Assembly: GCF_002741075.1 (NCBI RefSeq)
Contig: NZ_CP016634.1
Coordinates: 3,998,001-4,062,000, forward strand
Direction of reading: 5' to 3'
DNA from: Pseudomonas putida
GTDB lineage: Bacteria; Pseudomonadota; Gammaproteobacteria; Pseudomonadales; Pseudomonadaceae
DNA: 64,000 nt
Below are positions 1 to 8,836 of this stretch, piece by piece. Position 1 is the stretch's first letter. Every line of letters begins with the position of its first letter. The notes under the pieces are model-generated. The model was not told the DNA's origin. It made no database searches and saw only the letters and a list, made by a program, of their open reading frames with translations. The position numbers were made by a program, and so were the translations under genes.

Positions 1-406
1 CTGGGCCGATGACCAGGGCCGGGCGCGCAGGGTCGGCGGCGCCCGGGCACACCTGGCGATACTCGCCAGGCTGCAGACGCGTCATGCCCAGAGCCATGGC
101 ACTGAAGTCGTTGATCAACAGCAGGTGCTCGACCTGCAAGGCCTGGCAGAAAGCACGGCGGCTCAGCCGCCAGTGATTGTTGGTGAAGCGAAACGCATCG
201 CCGCTCACCGGCCCCGCGACCGCCAGGCACACCGCCGCCAGCCCACCCTGGGCGATGCCTTGCCTTGTCAGATAAGCCTCGATGGCCTGCTCAGGACTCG
301 TGTAATCGGCAGTCGCCAGGACCTGTACCGCCTGTAACTGGTTGTCGTGCCACAGGGCAAAGCGGGCATTGGTGCCGCCGATATCGCCAACCAGCAGTGC
401 TTTCAT
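1..406 (-). CDS. glk: Glucokinase, N-terminal part (truncated by window edge)
   Basis: Phosphorylates cytoplasmic glucose to glucose 6-phosphate, which feeds the Entner-Doudoroff route. Read on the minus strand, the protein begins [19 protein letters not shown], the phosphate-binding DIGGTNAR motif of the bacterial Glk (ROK/hexokinase-like) fold, and later shows AGPVSGD and the catalytic-region [10 protein letters not shown]. The ATG overlaps the edd stop codon as ATGA, so translation is probably coupled to edd. Only about 135 residues lie in the window; the C-terminal half is beyond position 1. The edd-glk pairing opposite gap is standard in Pseudomonas. The family call is firm; the missing part cannot be judged. 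Confidence 0.93.
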   Translation of the reverse strand, partial: MKALLVGDIGGTNARFALWHDNQLQAVQVLATADYTSPEQAIEAYLTRQGIAQGGLAAVCLAVAGPVSGDAFRFTNNHWRLSRRAFCQALQVEHLLLINDFSAMALGMTRLQPGEYRQVCPGAADPARPALVIGP

Positions 407-2229
407 TTCAGTCGCTCCAGGGCAGAGGTGAAGGCGCTGGCACCCTGCTCGGCCGGGCTGAACGCCACACGCATGAAGCCAAACAGTTCGCGTCCCATGC
501 CCAGGTCATTGCCCTGGGGAGGCGCCGGCTGGTCACGGGTGGCCAGTTCCTCGGCCGATACCATCAGTTGCAACGTGCCTTCGATGCCATCGACCCTCAC
601 GATATCGCCATCGCGCACTCGCGCCAGCGGCCCCCCGTCGTAGGCCTCGGGGCACACGTGGATGGCTGCCGGAATCTTGCCCGAGGCGCCGGACATCCGA
701 CCGTCGGTGACCAGCGCCACCTTGTAGCCCCGGTCCTGCAGTACGCCCAGGAAGGGCGTCAGCTTGTGCAGCTCGGGCATGCCGTTGCAACGCGGCCCCT
801 GGAAGCGCACCACCGCGACGAAGTCGCGCTCCAGCTCGCCGGCCTTGAAGGCATCGGCCAGAGACTGCTGGTCATGGAACACCCGGGCCGGCGCTTCTAC
901 CACCTGATGCTCGGGTGCTACCGCCGACACCTTCATGACGCCACGTCCGAGGTTGCCATTCATCACCCGCAGGCCGCCTTCGGCCGAGAACGGTCGCGCC
1001 ACCGGGCGCAGGATGCTCTCGTCCAGGCTCTGGCGCGGCCCTTCACGCCACACCAACCTGCCCTCCTCGAGGAACGGCTCCTGGGTGTAGCGGCGCAGGC
1101 CGTGGCCAGCCACGGTGTTGACATCCTCGTGCAAAAGCCCGGCATCGAGCAGTTCGCGGATGAGAAACGCCATGCCGCCCGCCGCCTGGAAGTGGTTGAT
1201 GTCGGCCTTGCCGTTGGGATAGACGTGGGACAGGGTCGGCACCACCTCGGAGAGGTCCGCCATGTCCTGCCAGGTCAGCTGGATGCCGGCAGCCTGGGCG
1301 ATGGCCGGGATGTGCAGGGTATGGTTGGTGGAGCCGCCGGTGGCATGCAGGGCGACGATCGAGTTGACCAATGCCTTTTCATCGACGATCTCGCCCAGGG
1401 GCATGAAGCGGCCACTGGCCTTGGTCATGCGTGTGACCTGCTGCGCCGCCTCGGCGGTCAGGGCGTCACGCAACGGCGTGTAGGGATTGACGAACGAAGC
1501 CCCCGGCAGGTGCAGCCCCATGACTTCCATCACCAGTTGGTTGGTGTTGGCCGTGCCGTAGAAGGTACAGGTGCCAGGGCTGTGATAGGACTTCATCTCC
1601 GACTCCAGCAGCTCTTCGCGGCTGGCCTTGCCTTCGGCGTAGCGCTGGCGTACGTCGGCCTTTTCCTTGTTGGAGATGCCCGAAGGCATCGGCCCGCCGG
1701 GGACAAAGATGGTCGGCAGATGACCAAAGCGCAGGGCGCCCATCATCAGGCCCGGCACGATCTTGTCGCAGATGCCGAGCATCAATGCGGCGTCGAACAT
1801 GTTGTGGGACAGGGCGATGGCGGTGGACATGGCGATCACCTCACGGCTGGCGATGGCCAGTTCCATCCCCGGCTCGCCCTGGGTGACGCCATCGCACATG
1901 GCCGGCACGCCACCGGCGAACTGGCCGACCGAGCCGATCTCGCGCAGGGCCTGTTTGATCTGTTCCGGGAAGTGCTGGTACGGCTGGTGCGCCGACAGCA
2001 TGTCGTTGTAGGCCGAGACGATAGCCACGTTGGCGGCGTTCATCATCCGCAGGCTGTGTTTGTCCTCGGCACCGCAACCGGCTACGCCGTGGGCAAAGTT
2101 GGCACATTGCAGGCCGGCGCGCATGGGGCCGTCGCTGGCCGCGCCGCGAATCAGCTCCAGGTAGCGTTCACGGGTGGCACGGCTGCGTTCGACCAACCGT
2201 GCGGTGACCTCAAGGATGCGCGGATGCAT
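403..2229 (-). CDS. edd: 6-phosphogluconate dehydratase
   Basis: Dehydrates 6-phosphogluconate to KDPG, the first dedicated step of the Entner-Doudoroff pathway, in the cytoplasm. The 608-residue product has the family's usual length. It carries the IlvD/Edd signature CDKIVPG around residues 154-160, whose Cys is expected to bind the [4Fe-4S] cluster. Other likely cluster or active-site motifs are [15 protein letters not shown] near 44-58 and [13 protein letters not shown] near 219-231. The stop codon overlaps the glk start (ATGA), which makes a two-gene unit here. The divergent gap gene begins 265 bp away, and HexR-type palindromes lie between them. The identification is secure. Confidence 0.97.
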   Translation of the reverse strand: MHPRILEVTARLVERSRATRERYLELIRGAASDGPMRAGLQCANFAHGVAGCGAEDKHSLRMMNAANVAIVSAYNDMLSAHQPYQHFPEQIKQALREIGSVGQFAGGVPAMCDGVTQGEPGMELAIASREVIAMSTAIALSHNMFDAALMLGICDKIVPGLMMGALRFGHLPTIFVPGGPMPSGISNKEKADVRQRYAEGKASREELLESEMKSYHSPGTCTFYGTANTNQLVMEVMGLHLPGASFVNPYTPLRDALTAEAAQQVTRMTKASGRFMPLGEIVDEKALVNSIVALHATGGSTNHTLHIPAIAQAAGIQLTWQDMADLSEVVPTLSHVYPNGKADINHFQAAGGMAFLIRELLDAGLLHEDVNTVAGHGLRRYTQEPFLEEGRLVWREGPRQSLDESILRPVARPFSAEGGLRVMNGNLGRGVMKVSAVAPEHQVVEAPARVFHDQQSLADAFKAGELERDFVAVVRFQGPRCNGMPELHKLTPFLGVLQDRGYKVALVTDGRMSGASGKIPAAIHVCPEAYDGGPLARVRDGDIVRVDGIEGTLQLMVSAEELATRDQPAPPQGNDLGMGRELFGFMRVAFSPAEQGASAFTSALERLK

Positions 2230-2352
2230 GTACTGGACTCCAGGCTGACTGTAAGGGTGGCGTCGATGGGCATTTCCCCTTCAAACGATTGCGGCCTAGG
2301 CTCAAGGTAAAGGGGCCTGACGCGATCTGGGGGTGGTCTGCCCGACCACTCG

Positions 2353-2367
2353 TTGTAGGTTTAACAA
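2353..2367. promoter_or_regulatory. HexR-type operator upstream of edd
   Basis: The sequence TTGT-N7-ACAA (TTGTAGGTTTAACAA) matches the TTGT-N7/8-ACAA consensus recalled for HexR, the KDPG-responsive repressor of edd and gap in P. putida. It lies 124 bp upstream of the edd start codon in the edd/gap intergenic region. The match is seen directly; regulator identity is inferred from the consensus and gene context. Confidence 0.6.
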
Positions 2368-2414
2368 AATACTGCCATCAAAAAGGCTTGTTTTCTATCC
2401 AGCAGTGAATAATC

Positions 2415-2432
2415 TTGTAATTCCAATAACAA
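2415..2432. promoter_or_regulatory. Possible second HexR-like site upstream of gap
   Basis: TTGT-N10-ACAA (TTGTAATTCCAATAACAA) lies 63 bp upstream of the gap start. The half-sites match the HexR consensus but the spacer is longer (10 rather than 7-8), so it may be a weak or degenerate operator or chance in an AT-rich promoter region. Confidence 0.35.
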
Positions 2433-2494
2433 AACCGTTTCAGTGAAGTGACCTTTTTGCCACAAGCTTCACTCGGACTGCCAGAGGTAATGCC

Positions 2495-3496
2495 ATGACC
2501 CTTCGCATCGCCATCAATGGATTTGGCCGCATCGGACGCAACGTCCTGCGCGCACTCTATACCCAAGGCTACCGCCAGGACCTGCAGGTCGTCGCCATCA
2601 ACGACCTGGGCGACAGTGCAATGAACGCCCACCTGCTCAAGTACGACAGCGTGCACGGCACATTCGATGCACACGTGGAGTCCGACCAAGAGAGCCTGAC
2701 GGTCAATGGCGACCGTATCGCGGTCAGTGCCATCCGCAATCCTGCGGAGCTACCTTGGAAGGCCGAAGCGGTGGACGTGGTGTTCGAATGCACAGGCTTG
2801 TTCACCGACCGCGCCAAGGCTGCCGCCCACCTGAGCGCCGGTGCGGGCAAGGTGATCATCTCGGCACCCGCCAAGGGCGCTGACGCCACGGTGGTGTATG
2901 GGGTGAACCACGACACCCTGCGCGCCTCGCACCAGATCATCTCCAATGCCTCCTGCACCACCAACTGCCTGACGCCGATCGCCCAGGTGCTGCACCGCGA
3001 GTTCGGCATCGAGCAAGGGCTGATGACTACCATCCACGCCTACACCAACGACCAGGTGCTCACCGACGTCTACCACACCGACCCCTACCGCGCACGCTCG
3101 GCCACCCAGTCGATGATCCCGAGCAAGACCGGCGCCGCCGAGGCCGTGGGCCTGGTGCTGCCGGAACTGGCCGGCAAGCTCACCGGCATGGCGGTGCGGG
3201 TGCCGGTGATCAATGTGTCGCTGGTGGACCTGACCGTCAACCTCAAGCGTGAAGCCCGCGCCGAGGAGGTGAACCAGCTGTTCCTCGAAGCCAGCCGGCA
3301 TTCGCGCATCCTGGGCTACAACGCCCTGCCGCTGGTCTCCTGCGACTTCAACCACAACCCGCTGTCGTCGATCTTCGATGCCAACCACACCCGCGCCAAT
3401 GGCAGGATGCTCAAGGTGCTGGCGTGGTACGACAACGAATGGGGCTTCTCCAACCGCATGCTCGACAACTGCCTGGCGCTGTGCAACGCAAATTGA
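2495..3496 (+). CDS. gap: Glyceraldehyde-3-phosphate dehydrogenase, type I
   Basis: Oxidises and phosphorylates glyceraldehyde 3-phosphate to 1,3-bisphosphoglycerate with NAD, connecting Entner-Doudoroff output to lower glycolysis. The 333-residue protein has the Rossmann motif INGFGRIGR at residues 7-15 and the active-site signature ASCTTNC with catalytic Cys154. AGAGGT precedes the ATG as a ribosome binding site. It is transcribed divergently from edd-glk, the HexR-controlled arrangement of Pseudomonas. Length and motifs are canonical. Confidence 0.97.
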   Translation: MTLRIAINGFGRIGRNVLRALYTQGYRQDLQVVAINDLGDSAMNAHLLKYDSVHGTFDAHVESDQESLTVNGDRIAVSAIRNPAELPWKAEAVDVVFECTGLFTDRAKAAAHLSAGAGKVIISAPAKGADATVVYGVNHDTLRASHQIISNASCTTNCLTPIAQVLHREFGIEQGLMTTIHAYTNDQVLTDVYHTDPYRARSATQSMIPSKTGAAEAVGLVLPELAGKLTGMAVRVPVINVSLVDLTVNLKREARAEEVNQLFLEASRHSRILGYNALPLVSCDFNHNPLSSIFDANHTRANGRMLKVLAWYDNEWGFSNRMLDNCLALCNAN

Positions 3497-3503
3497 TCAG
3501 GCA

Positions 3504-3558
3504 GCCCATCGCAGGCTTTGTCAGTTGCTTTCGAGGACTGGTGAAGCCTGCCATGGGC
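3504..3558. repeat. REP-like inverted repeat after gap
   Basis: A 15-bp arm at 3504-3518 (GCCCATCGCAGGCTT) is nearly the reverse complement of 3544-3558 (AAGCCTGCCATGGGC), with one mismatch. It lies just after the gap stop codon and could stabilise or end the gap mRNA; there is no T-tract. Confidence 0.5.
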
Positions 3559-3648
3559 CGCAACGCGGCGCGGCGCCTCTGCCACAAAGTCGTCACACAG
3601 CGATACTTACCCATTCTTTACGTCGATGAGACTTGACCAACACAACAG

Positions 3649-3665
3649 ATGATAAGCATTATCAT
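3649..3665. promoter_or_regulatory. Fur box upstream of ECF sigma gene
   Basis: ATGATAA-GCA-TTATCAT is a perfect 7-3-7 palindrome that closely follows the GATAATGATAATCATTATC Fur consensus. It lies 27 bp before the GTG start of the ECF sigma gene. Iron-loaded Fur would be expected to repress the sigma/anti-sigma pair here. Confidence 0.8.
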
Positions 3666-3691
3666 TTGCCTTTCATCGGTCAGGTTTACCC

Positions 3692-4204
3692 GTGAGTCAG
3701 TCCCGGTTCAACACAGTGTTCCTCACCCAGCGCCTCCCCTTGCTGCGAACGTTGCAGCGCATGGTGGGCAACCCCAGCACGGCCGAGGACCTGCTCCAGG
3801 AGACCTACCTGCGGGTCACCCGTGCCCTGGGCGAACGGCCCATCGAGCACCTGGAACCGTTCGTGTTCCAGACCGCGCGCAACCTCGCGCTCGATCACCT
3901 GCGCGCCCGTCGGGTGCAGGCCCGCACGCTGGTGGACGATGTTCCTGACGAGGTGCTGCACAACGTCGCCGCGCCGACGAGCAGCAGCGAAGATGCCGCC
4001 CATGCGGAGCAATTGCTTGAGCACCTGAGCGTCAGCCTCAACCAACTCACCCCACGCCAGCAATGCATCTTCATCCTCAGCCGCCTGCAGGGCGCCAGCT
4101 ACCTGGAGATCGCCGAGCAGTTGAAGGTATCGGCCAGCACGGTACAAAAGGAGCTGAAACTGATCATGGCCATCTGCATGGGCGTGGCCGACCGCCTCAA
4201 ATGA
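3692..4204 (+). CDS. FecI-type ECF sigma factor (iron/heme signalling)
   Basis: An extracytoplasmic-function sigma factor expected to direct RNA polymerase to the iron- or heme-uptake promoters of this cassette. The 170-residue protein has a sigma-70 region 2 (about residues 10-75, with TAEDLLQETYLRV and FVFQTARNLALDHLRARR) and region 4 (about 110-160, with LTPRQQCIFILSRLQG and the helix-turn-helix EIAEQLKVSASTVQKEL). It starts with GTG 27 bp after a strong Fur box. The FecR-type anti-sigma and TonB receptor follow on the same strand. The class is certain; whether it is HasI-, HxuI- or FecI-like cannot be settled by eye. Confidence 0.92.
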   Translation: MSQSRFNTVFLTQRLPLLRTLQRMVGNPSTAEDLLQETYLRVTRALGERPIEHLEPFVFQTARNLALDHLRARRVQARTLVDDVPDEVLHNVAAPTSSSEDAAHAEQLLEHLSVSLNQLTPRQQCIFILSRLQGASYLEIAEQLKVSASTVQKELKLIMAICMGVADRLK

Positions 4205-4296
4205 GCCGACCATTCGCCGGCCGACAAAGGCAAAGCCCTTGCCACGCTCCCTCGCAGCCATGATCATTCGCGAAAGAACCACAGCAAGGATTCTCC

Positions 4297-5259
4297 GTGA
4301 CAGACTGCCCCGCTCCTCGCCCGTCGCCCGACGCGCCTGATGCCCGAGCGCGTGCCATGGATGAAGCGCTGGACTGGCTGGTACGCCTGCAATGCGCCAG
4401 CGAGCAAGACACCCGGGATTTCGAAACCTGGCTGGGCGCCGCCGCGCAAAACGCCGAAGCCTACGTCGAAGCCGAAACCCTGTGGAACGGCGCGCCGCTG
4501 CATCAGGCCGCCGCGCAACTGAATCACCGTCGCCGTACCACCTTGGGCGGTCGTCTGCGTACCCATTGCAAGCCCCTGGCCACCGCCGCCGTGCTGCTGG
4601 TCGGGCTGTTCACCTTCGGTAACCTGCCTATGCGCCTGCAGGCCGACCACCTGACCGTGGTCGGCGAACGCCAACGCCTGCAACTGGACGACGGCGCCCG
4701 GGTGTTGCTCAACACCAATTCAGCCTTCGCCAGCGACCTGCGTGACGGCCGCCCAGTCGCACGCCTGTTGCAGGGCGAGGCGTACTTCCAGGTACCCGGC
4801 AACGGCCCTGCTGCGCTGGAACTGGAAGCAGGCCCGCTGCGCGCGCAGGCACAAGACACCGACTTCGCCGTGCGCTACCTCGATGGCGAGGCGCAAGTCA
4901 GGGTGCAACGGGGCGATATCGACCTGCAAAGCGCTCGCGACCAGCGCATCCGGCTTTCGGCCGGCGACAGCATCAGCGTCGGCCCCCAGGGGTTCGGCCA
5001 GCGCCAGCGCCGGGACATGCACAAGGACCTGGCCTGGGTCGAAGGCCGCCTGGTGTTCGAGAACTGCCCCCTCAGCCAAGTGCTGGCCGAGGTTCGCCGC
5101 TACTACCCTGGCTGGATCATCACTCGCAACCCGCAGCTAGAACAGGTGGCGGTGACTGGCAACTACCGCTTGGACCAACCCCTGGAAACCCTGCGCGCCC
5201 TGGCCCACATCACCTCCGCGCAGTTGCATGAGTATCCGGCGCTGGTGATCCTCAACTGA
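4297..5259 (+). CDS. FecR-type transmembrane anti-sigma regulator
   Basis: An inner-membrane partner of the upstream ECF sigma factor. It passes the ligand signal from the TonB receptor across the periplasm. The 320-residue protein has an N-terminal cytoplasmic DUF4880-like segment (about residues 15-65, ALDWLVRLQ and FETWLGAA) and one membrane helix (about 90-107). A periplasmic FecR domain follows (about 115-210, GERQRLQLDDGARVLLNTNS), then a C-terminal region (about 240-318) that usually meets the receptor's STN domain. The start is GTG; the gap to the sigma gene is 92 bp. The domain order is that of FecR/HasS/HxuR proteins. Confidence 0.92.
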   Translation: MTDCPAPRPSPDAPDARARAMDEALDWLVRLQCASEQDTRDFETWLGAAAQNAEAYVEAETLWNGAPLHQAAAQLNHRRRTTLGGRLRTHCKPLATAAVLLVGLFTFGNLPMRLQADHLTVVGERQRLQLDDGARVLLNTNSAFASDLRDGRPVARLLQGEAYFQVPGNGPAALELEAGPLRAQAQDTDFAVRYLDGEAQVRVQRGDIDLQSARDQRIRLSAGDSISVGPQGFGQRQRRDMHKDLAWVEGRLVFENCPLSQVLAEVRRYYPGWIITRNPQLEQVAVTGNYRLDQPLETLRALAHITSAQLHEYPALVILN

Positions 5260-5270
5260 CGCCCTGAAGT

Positions 5271-5305
5271 TTTTTTACGCGATCGCGTCTACCCGTCCGT
5301 CTCGT
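5271..5305 (+). promoter_or_regulatory. Candidate ECF-sigma promoter of the TonB receptor
   Basis: TTTTTTAC (5271-5278), 19 bp, then CGTCTCGT (5298-5305), 81 bp before the receptor start. The same two blocks at the same 19-bp spacing occur upstream of the heme oxygenase gene. This suggests a -35/-10-like pair read by the ECF sigma factor of this locus. The shared sequence is seen; the promoter role is inferred. Confidence 0.5.
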
Positions 5306-5386
5306 TATAGCCAATGCAACTGATTCTTGTTTGAAAACAGGAACGGTCATCACCTATAACAGTTCGCGCGTCAGGGAGCGCTTTCG

Positions 5387-7984
5387 ATGTCCACAGGTCC
5401 AACTCGCCCGTCCACCCCTTCTCGCCGCATGGGGCAATTGTCCCTGCTGACCTTGGCCCTGCTCGCCAGCGGTGCCTGCAGCCTGCCCACCCTGGCCGCA
5501 GAACCGGCAAAGGCCAGTAGCCCACGCCTGGGTGACTACCGCTTTGCCATCGAGCAGCAGCCTTTGGTTTCGGCGATCAACGCGTTCAGCCAGGTCACCG
5601 GCTGGCAGGTTGGCTTCAGCGCCGAACTGGCTGAAGGCGTATCGTCGCCTGGGGTACGGGGCTCGCTGCCGCCGGAGGCTGCCCTGCGCCGCCTGTTGCA
5701 AGGCACGGGGCTGAGCCTGCGCAAAATCGGCAATGCCAATGTGGTGCTGGAGCGCCAGCAGGCCGGCAATACCATCGCCCTGCAGCAACTGACCGTCAGC
5801 GCCACCCGTAGCGCCCAGGACGTCAGCCAGGTGCCCAGCACCGTGAGCGTGCAGACCCGCGAGCAACTGGACCGCCAGAACGTCAACGACATCAAGGAGC
5901 TGGTCCGTTACGAGCCGGGCGTCTCCGTCGGTGGCGTCGGCCAGCGTAGCGGCCTGAACGGCTACAACATCCGTGGCATCGATGGCGAGCGGATCCTCAC
6001 CCAGGTCGACGGCGTCTCGGTTCCGGATGGTTTCTTCTACGGCCCCTACGCCCAGACCCAGCGCAACTACGTCGACCCCGAGATCGTCAAGCGCGTGGAG
6101 ATCCTCCGCGGCCCGGCCTCGGTGCTCTATGGCAGCAATGCCATCGGCGGCGCGGTGAGCTACTTCACCCTCGATCCGGACGACATCATCAAACCTGGCA
6201 AGGACGTGGGCGCCCGCCTGAAGACCGGCTACAGCTCGGCCGATGAAAGCTGGCTGACCTCCGCCACCGTCGCCGGCCGCCAAGGCGACTTCGACAGCCT
6301 GCTGCACCTGAGCCAGCGCAACGGTCACGAGACCGAATCCTACGGCGAGCACGACGGCACAGGCCTTGACCGTACCAAGGCCAACCCCGAGGACGTGCGC
6401 ACCACCAACGTACTGGCCAAGCTGGGCTGGAACTACGCCGACGATGCGCGATTGGGCTTTACCTATGAGCGCTACAAGGACGATCGCGACCAGAATGTGC
6501 TGAGCGCCGTGGGTGGACCGTTCATTCCCGGCATGGGCGCTTCGAACATGTATCGCGCCCGCAGCACCGACGACACCATCACCCGTGAACGCTTCGGCAT
6601 CAACCATGAGCTCGGCCTCGACAGCGCGCTGGCCGATCACCTGAAATGGAGCCTGAACTACCAGATCGCCAAGACCGATCAACGCACGGGGGAGCTTTAC
6701 TTCGCCCGCGGCCGTGAAGTGCTCCGTGATCGGCAGACGACCTACAAGGACCGCCAATGGGTGCTGGATGCACAGCTCGACAAAGCCTTCACGATTGGCG
6801 CCAGCGACCATCTGCTGACCTACGGCACAACGCTCAAGCAGGAAAAAGTCACCGGCGCTCGTAGCGGTACTGGCGTCTGCCTGAATGTAGGGGGCACCTG
6901 CACAGCCATCGGCCAGATCAGTCCTGCCGACAGCCTGGCCCGGGTCAGCGACTTCCCCGACCCGACCATCAACACCTACAGCCTGTTCGCCCAGGACGAG
7001 ATCCGTTGGAACAACTGGACCTTCCTGCCAGGCGCGCGCTACGACTACACGCAGCTCAAGCCACACCTGACCGATGAGTTCCTGGCCACCCTGCCGACCT
7101 CGGGCAACACCACCGTCAACGACAAACAGAAGAACTGGCACCGCGTTTCACCCAAGCTGGGCGTGACCTATGCCTTCAACGACCACTACACCTGGTACGG
7201 GCAGTACGCCGAAGGCTTCCGCACGCCGACAGCCAAGGCGTTGTATGGCCGCTTCGAGAACCCGGCCGGCGGCTATGTGGTCGAGCCGAATCCGAATCTT
7301 GAGCCGGAAAAGAGCAAAAGCTATGAAACCGGCCTGCGCGGCAACTTCGATGCGGGCAACTTCGATGTCGCCGTCTTCTATAACAAGTACCGCGACTTCA
7401 TCAATGAAGACGCCCTGCTCAACGGCGACGATGCGCTCGATTTCCAGGCGCAGAACATCAAGTACGCGACCATCAAGGGCGCCGAGGTCAGGGGTCGCCT
7501 GAACCTCGATCGTTTTGGCGCGCCGCAGGGGCTGTACACCCAAGGCTCGGTGGCCTATGCCTATGGCCGCAACGACGACACCGGCCAACCGCTGAACAGC
7601 GTCAACCCACTCACCGGCGTGTTTGGCCTGGGGTATGAACAGGACAGCTATGGCGGCCTGTTGAGCTGGACACTGGTCAAGCGCAAGAACCGCGTCGACG
7701 ACACCACGTTCTTCTCCCCCGATGGCAGCACTTCGCGCTGGCGTACCCCCGGCTATGGCGTGCTCGACCTGAGTGGCTTCTACAAGATCACCGACGACCT
7801 GACCGTCAATGCCGGCCTGTACAACCTGACCGACAAGAAGTACTGGCAGTGGGATGACGTACGCAGCTACGCCACCGTCGGCCGCAACGGCCAGAGCGAA
7901 GCCGCCGTCACCCAGCCGGCCAACCTCGATCGCCTGACTGCACCAGGGCGCAACTTCGCCATCAATTTGATCTGGGATATATGA
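5387..7984 (+). CDS. TonB-dependent heme/hemoprotein receptor with signalling (STN) domain
   Basis: An outer-membrane beta-barrel receptor that imports an iron source, probably heme, using TonB energy, and that signals occupancy to the FecR protein. The 865-residue product has an N-terminal signal region (about 1-38) and an STN domain (about 52-122, FAIEQQPLVSAINAFSQVTGW). A TonB-box-like stretch follows (about 132-141, LQQLTVSATR), then a plug (about 145-260, including VEILRGPASVLYGSNAIGG) and a long barrel ending FAINLIWDI. NPNLEPEKSKSYETG is typical of the family. An STN domain plus adjacent sigma/anti-sigma genes indicates cell-surface signalling. The heme assignment rests on barrel resemblance to HasR/HxuA-type receptors and on the downstream heme oxygenase. 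Confidence 0.9.
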   Translation: MSTGPTRPSTPSRRMGQLSLLTLALLASGACSLPTLAAEPAKASSPRLGDYRFAIEQQPLVSAINAFSQVTGWQVGFSAELAEGVSSPGVRGSLPPEAALRRLLQGTGLSLRKIGNANVVLERQQAGNTIALQQLTVSATRSAQDVSQVPSTVSVQTREQLDRQNVNDIKELVRYEPGVSVGGVGQRSGLNGYNIRGIDGERILTQVDGVSVPDGFFYGPYAQTQRNYVDPEIVKRVEILRGPASVLYGSNAIGGAVSYFTLDPDDIIKPGKDVGARLKTGYSSADESWLTSATVAGRQGDFDSLLHLSQRNGHETESYGEHDGTGLDRTKANPEDVRTTNVLAKLGWNYADDARLGFTYERYKDDRDQNVLSAVGGPFIPGMGASNMYRARSTDDTITRERFGINHELGLDSALADHLKWSLNYQIAKTDQRTGELYFARGREVLRDRQTTYKDRQWVLDAQLDKAFTIGASDHLLTYGTTLKQEKVTGARSGTGVCLNVGGTCTAIGQISPADSLARVSDFPDPTINTYSLFAQDEIRWNNWTFLPGARYDYTQLKPHLTDEFLATLPTSGNTTVNDKQKNWHRVSPKLGVTYAFNDHYTWYGQYAEGFRTPTAKALYGRFENPAGGYVVEPNPNLEPEKSKSYETGLRGNFDAGNFDVAVFYNKYRDFINEDALLNGDDALDFQAQNIKYATIKGAEVRGRLNLDRFGAPQGLYTQGSVAYAYGRNDDTGQPLNSVNPLTGVFGLGYEQDSYGGLLSWTLVKRKNRVDDTTFFSPDGSTSRWRTPGYGVLDLSGFYKITDDLTVNAGLYNLTDKKYWQWDDVRSYATVGRNGQSEAAVTQPANLDRLTAPGRNFAINLIWDI

Positions 7985-8015
7985 ACACGCGCCATAACCG
8001 GGGCCGCTTCACGGC

Positions 8016-8088
8016 CCTTTCGCCACGCAACGCCGCTCCTACAGCGACAGCACCATACGTGTAGGAACGGGCTTGCGTCGCGAAAGGG
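8016..8088. repeat. REP pair (inverted) between receptor and heme oxygenase
   Basis: CCCTTTCGCCACGCAACGCC (8016 on) and its near reverse complement ending CGCGAAAGGG at 8088 form a facing pair. They carry the CTCCTACA/TGTAGGA ends of P. putida REP sequences. No coding signal lies in it. Confidence 0.7.
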
Positions 8089-8122
8089 GCGCAAAGCGCT
8101 CCCAGTCATCCGTCGTCGCACA

Positions 8123-8157
8123 TTTTTTACTGCCGAACCCGATCTGATTCGTCTCGT
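8123..8157 (+). promoter_or_regulatory. Candidate ECF-sigma promoter of heme oxygenase
   Basis: TTTTTTAC (8123-8130), 19 bp, CGTCTCGT (8150-8157), ending 30 bp before the hemO start. Both blocks and the spacing match those upstream of the TonB receptor exactly. This supports a small regulon of the local ECF sigma factor; the role is inferred. Confidence 0.5.
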
Positions 8158-8187
8158 CTAGAGCCCTCACATCCCAAGGACCACGCC

Positions 8188-8781
8188 ATGACCACCATCC
8201 CAACCCTGCGCTCCCAGCGCCTGAACCAGGTCACCCATGCGCCGCACACCGAGCTGGACGCCTTGGTCAAATCGCACAAGCCCTTCGACAGCCGCGAAAG
8301 CTTCGCCCGTTTCGTGGTCGCCCAGTACCTGTTCCAGTCCGAACTGCAGGCCCTGTACAACGACCCGCAACTGATCGCCATCGTGCCGGACCTGCCCCAA
8401 CGCTGCCGCGCCGAGCAGGCGCGCCTGGACCTGGCTGACCTGGACACCGATGTCCCCGCCCCATTGCCCGGCGCGCTGCAACGCCCGAGCCTGGGCCAGG
8501 CCTTGGGCTGGATCTTCGTCTCCGAAGGCTCCAAACTGGGCGCCGCGTTCCTGATCAAGCGTGCCGTGGCGCTGGAGCTGTCCGACAGCTTCGGTGCCCG
8601 TCATCTGGGCGAGCCGGCCGGTGGCCGTGCCGAAGGCTGGAAACAGTTCACCCGAATCCTCGACAGCCTCCAGCTGTCGGCCGAGGAGGATGCCGCCGCC
8701 GAACGTGGCGCAGTCGCCGCCTTCGAGCGCTTCACCGTACTGCTCAAGCATGCCTATGCCGCAGATGCCGCATTGGCCTGA
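8188..8781 (+). CDS. hemO: Heme oxygenase (PigA/HemO type)
   Basis: Opens the heme ring to biliverdin, CO and free iron in the cytoplasm, so it completes use of heme brought in by the receptor. The 197-residue length and the N-terminal pattern LRSQRLN...APH...LVKS..PF match what I recall of P. aeruginosa PigA, placing the proximal heme ligand at His20. GWIFVSEGSKLGAAFL (about residues 111-126) corresponds to the distal helix. A candidate ECF promoter precedes it and a hairpin terminator follows. The biliverdin isomer produced cannot be told from sequence by eye. Confidence 0.92.
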   Translation: MTTIPTLRSQRLNQVTHAPHTELDALVKSHKPFDSRESFARFVVAQYLFQSELQALYNDPQLIAIVPDLPQRCRAEQARLDLADLDTDVPAPLPGALQRPSLGQALGWIFVSEGSKLGAAFLIKRAVALELSDSFGARHLGEPAGGRAEGWKQFTRILDSLQLSAEEDAAAERGAVAAFERFTVLLKHAYAADAALA

Positions 8782-8791
8782 CAGGTTTCAA

Positions 8792-8825
8792 CCGGCCACC
8801 ACCTGGATGGCCGGACCGTTTTTTT
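8792..8825 (+). terminator. Rho-independent terminator after hemO
   Basis: Stem CCGGCCA (8792-8798) / TGGCCGG (8808-8814) with a 9-nt loop, followed by ACCG and a 7-T run (8819-8825). It ends 12 bp before the start of the DUF454 gene, so it either ends hemO transcription or attenuates read-through. Confidence 0.8.
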
Positions 8826-8836
8826 GCAGTGAGACC

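Noticed and set aside
265..2310. 681-codon open frame opposite edd
   Set aside because: Shadow of edd, low-complexity composition, and edd is unambiguous.
5354..7141. 595-codon open frame opposite the TonB receptor
   Set aside because: Same kind of shadow; the receptor reading frame has clear domains.
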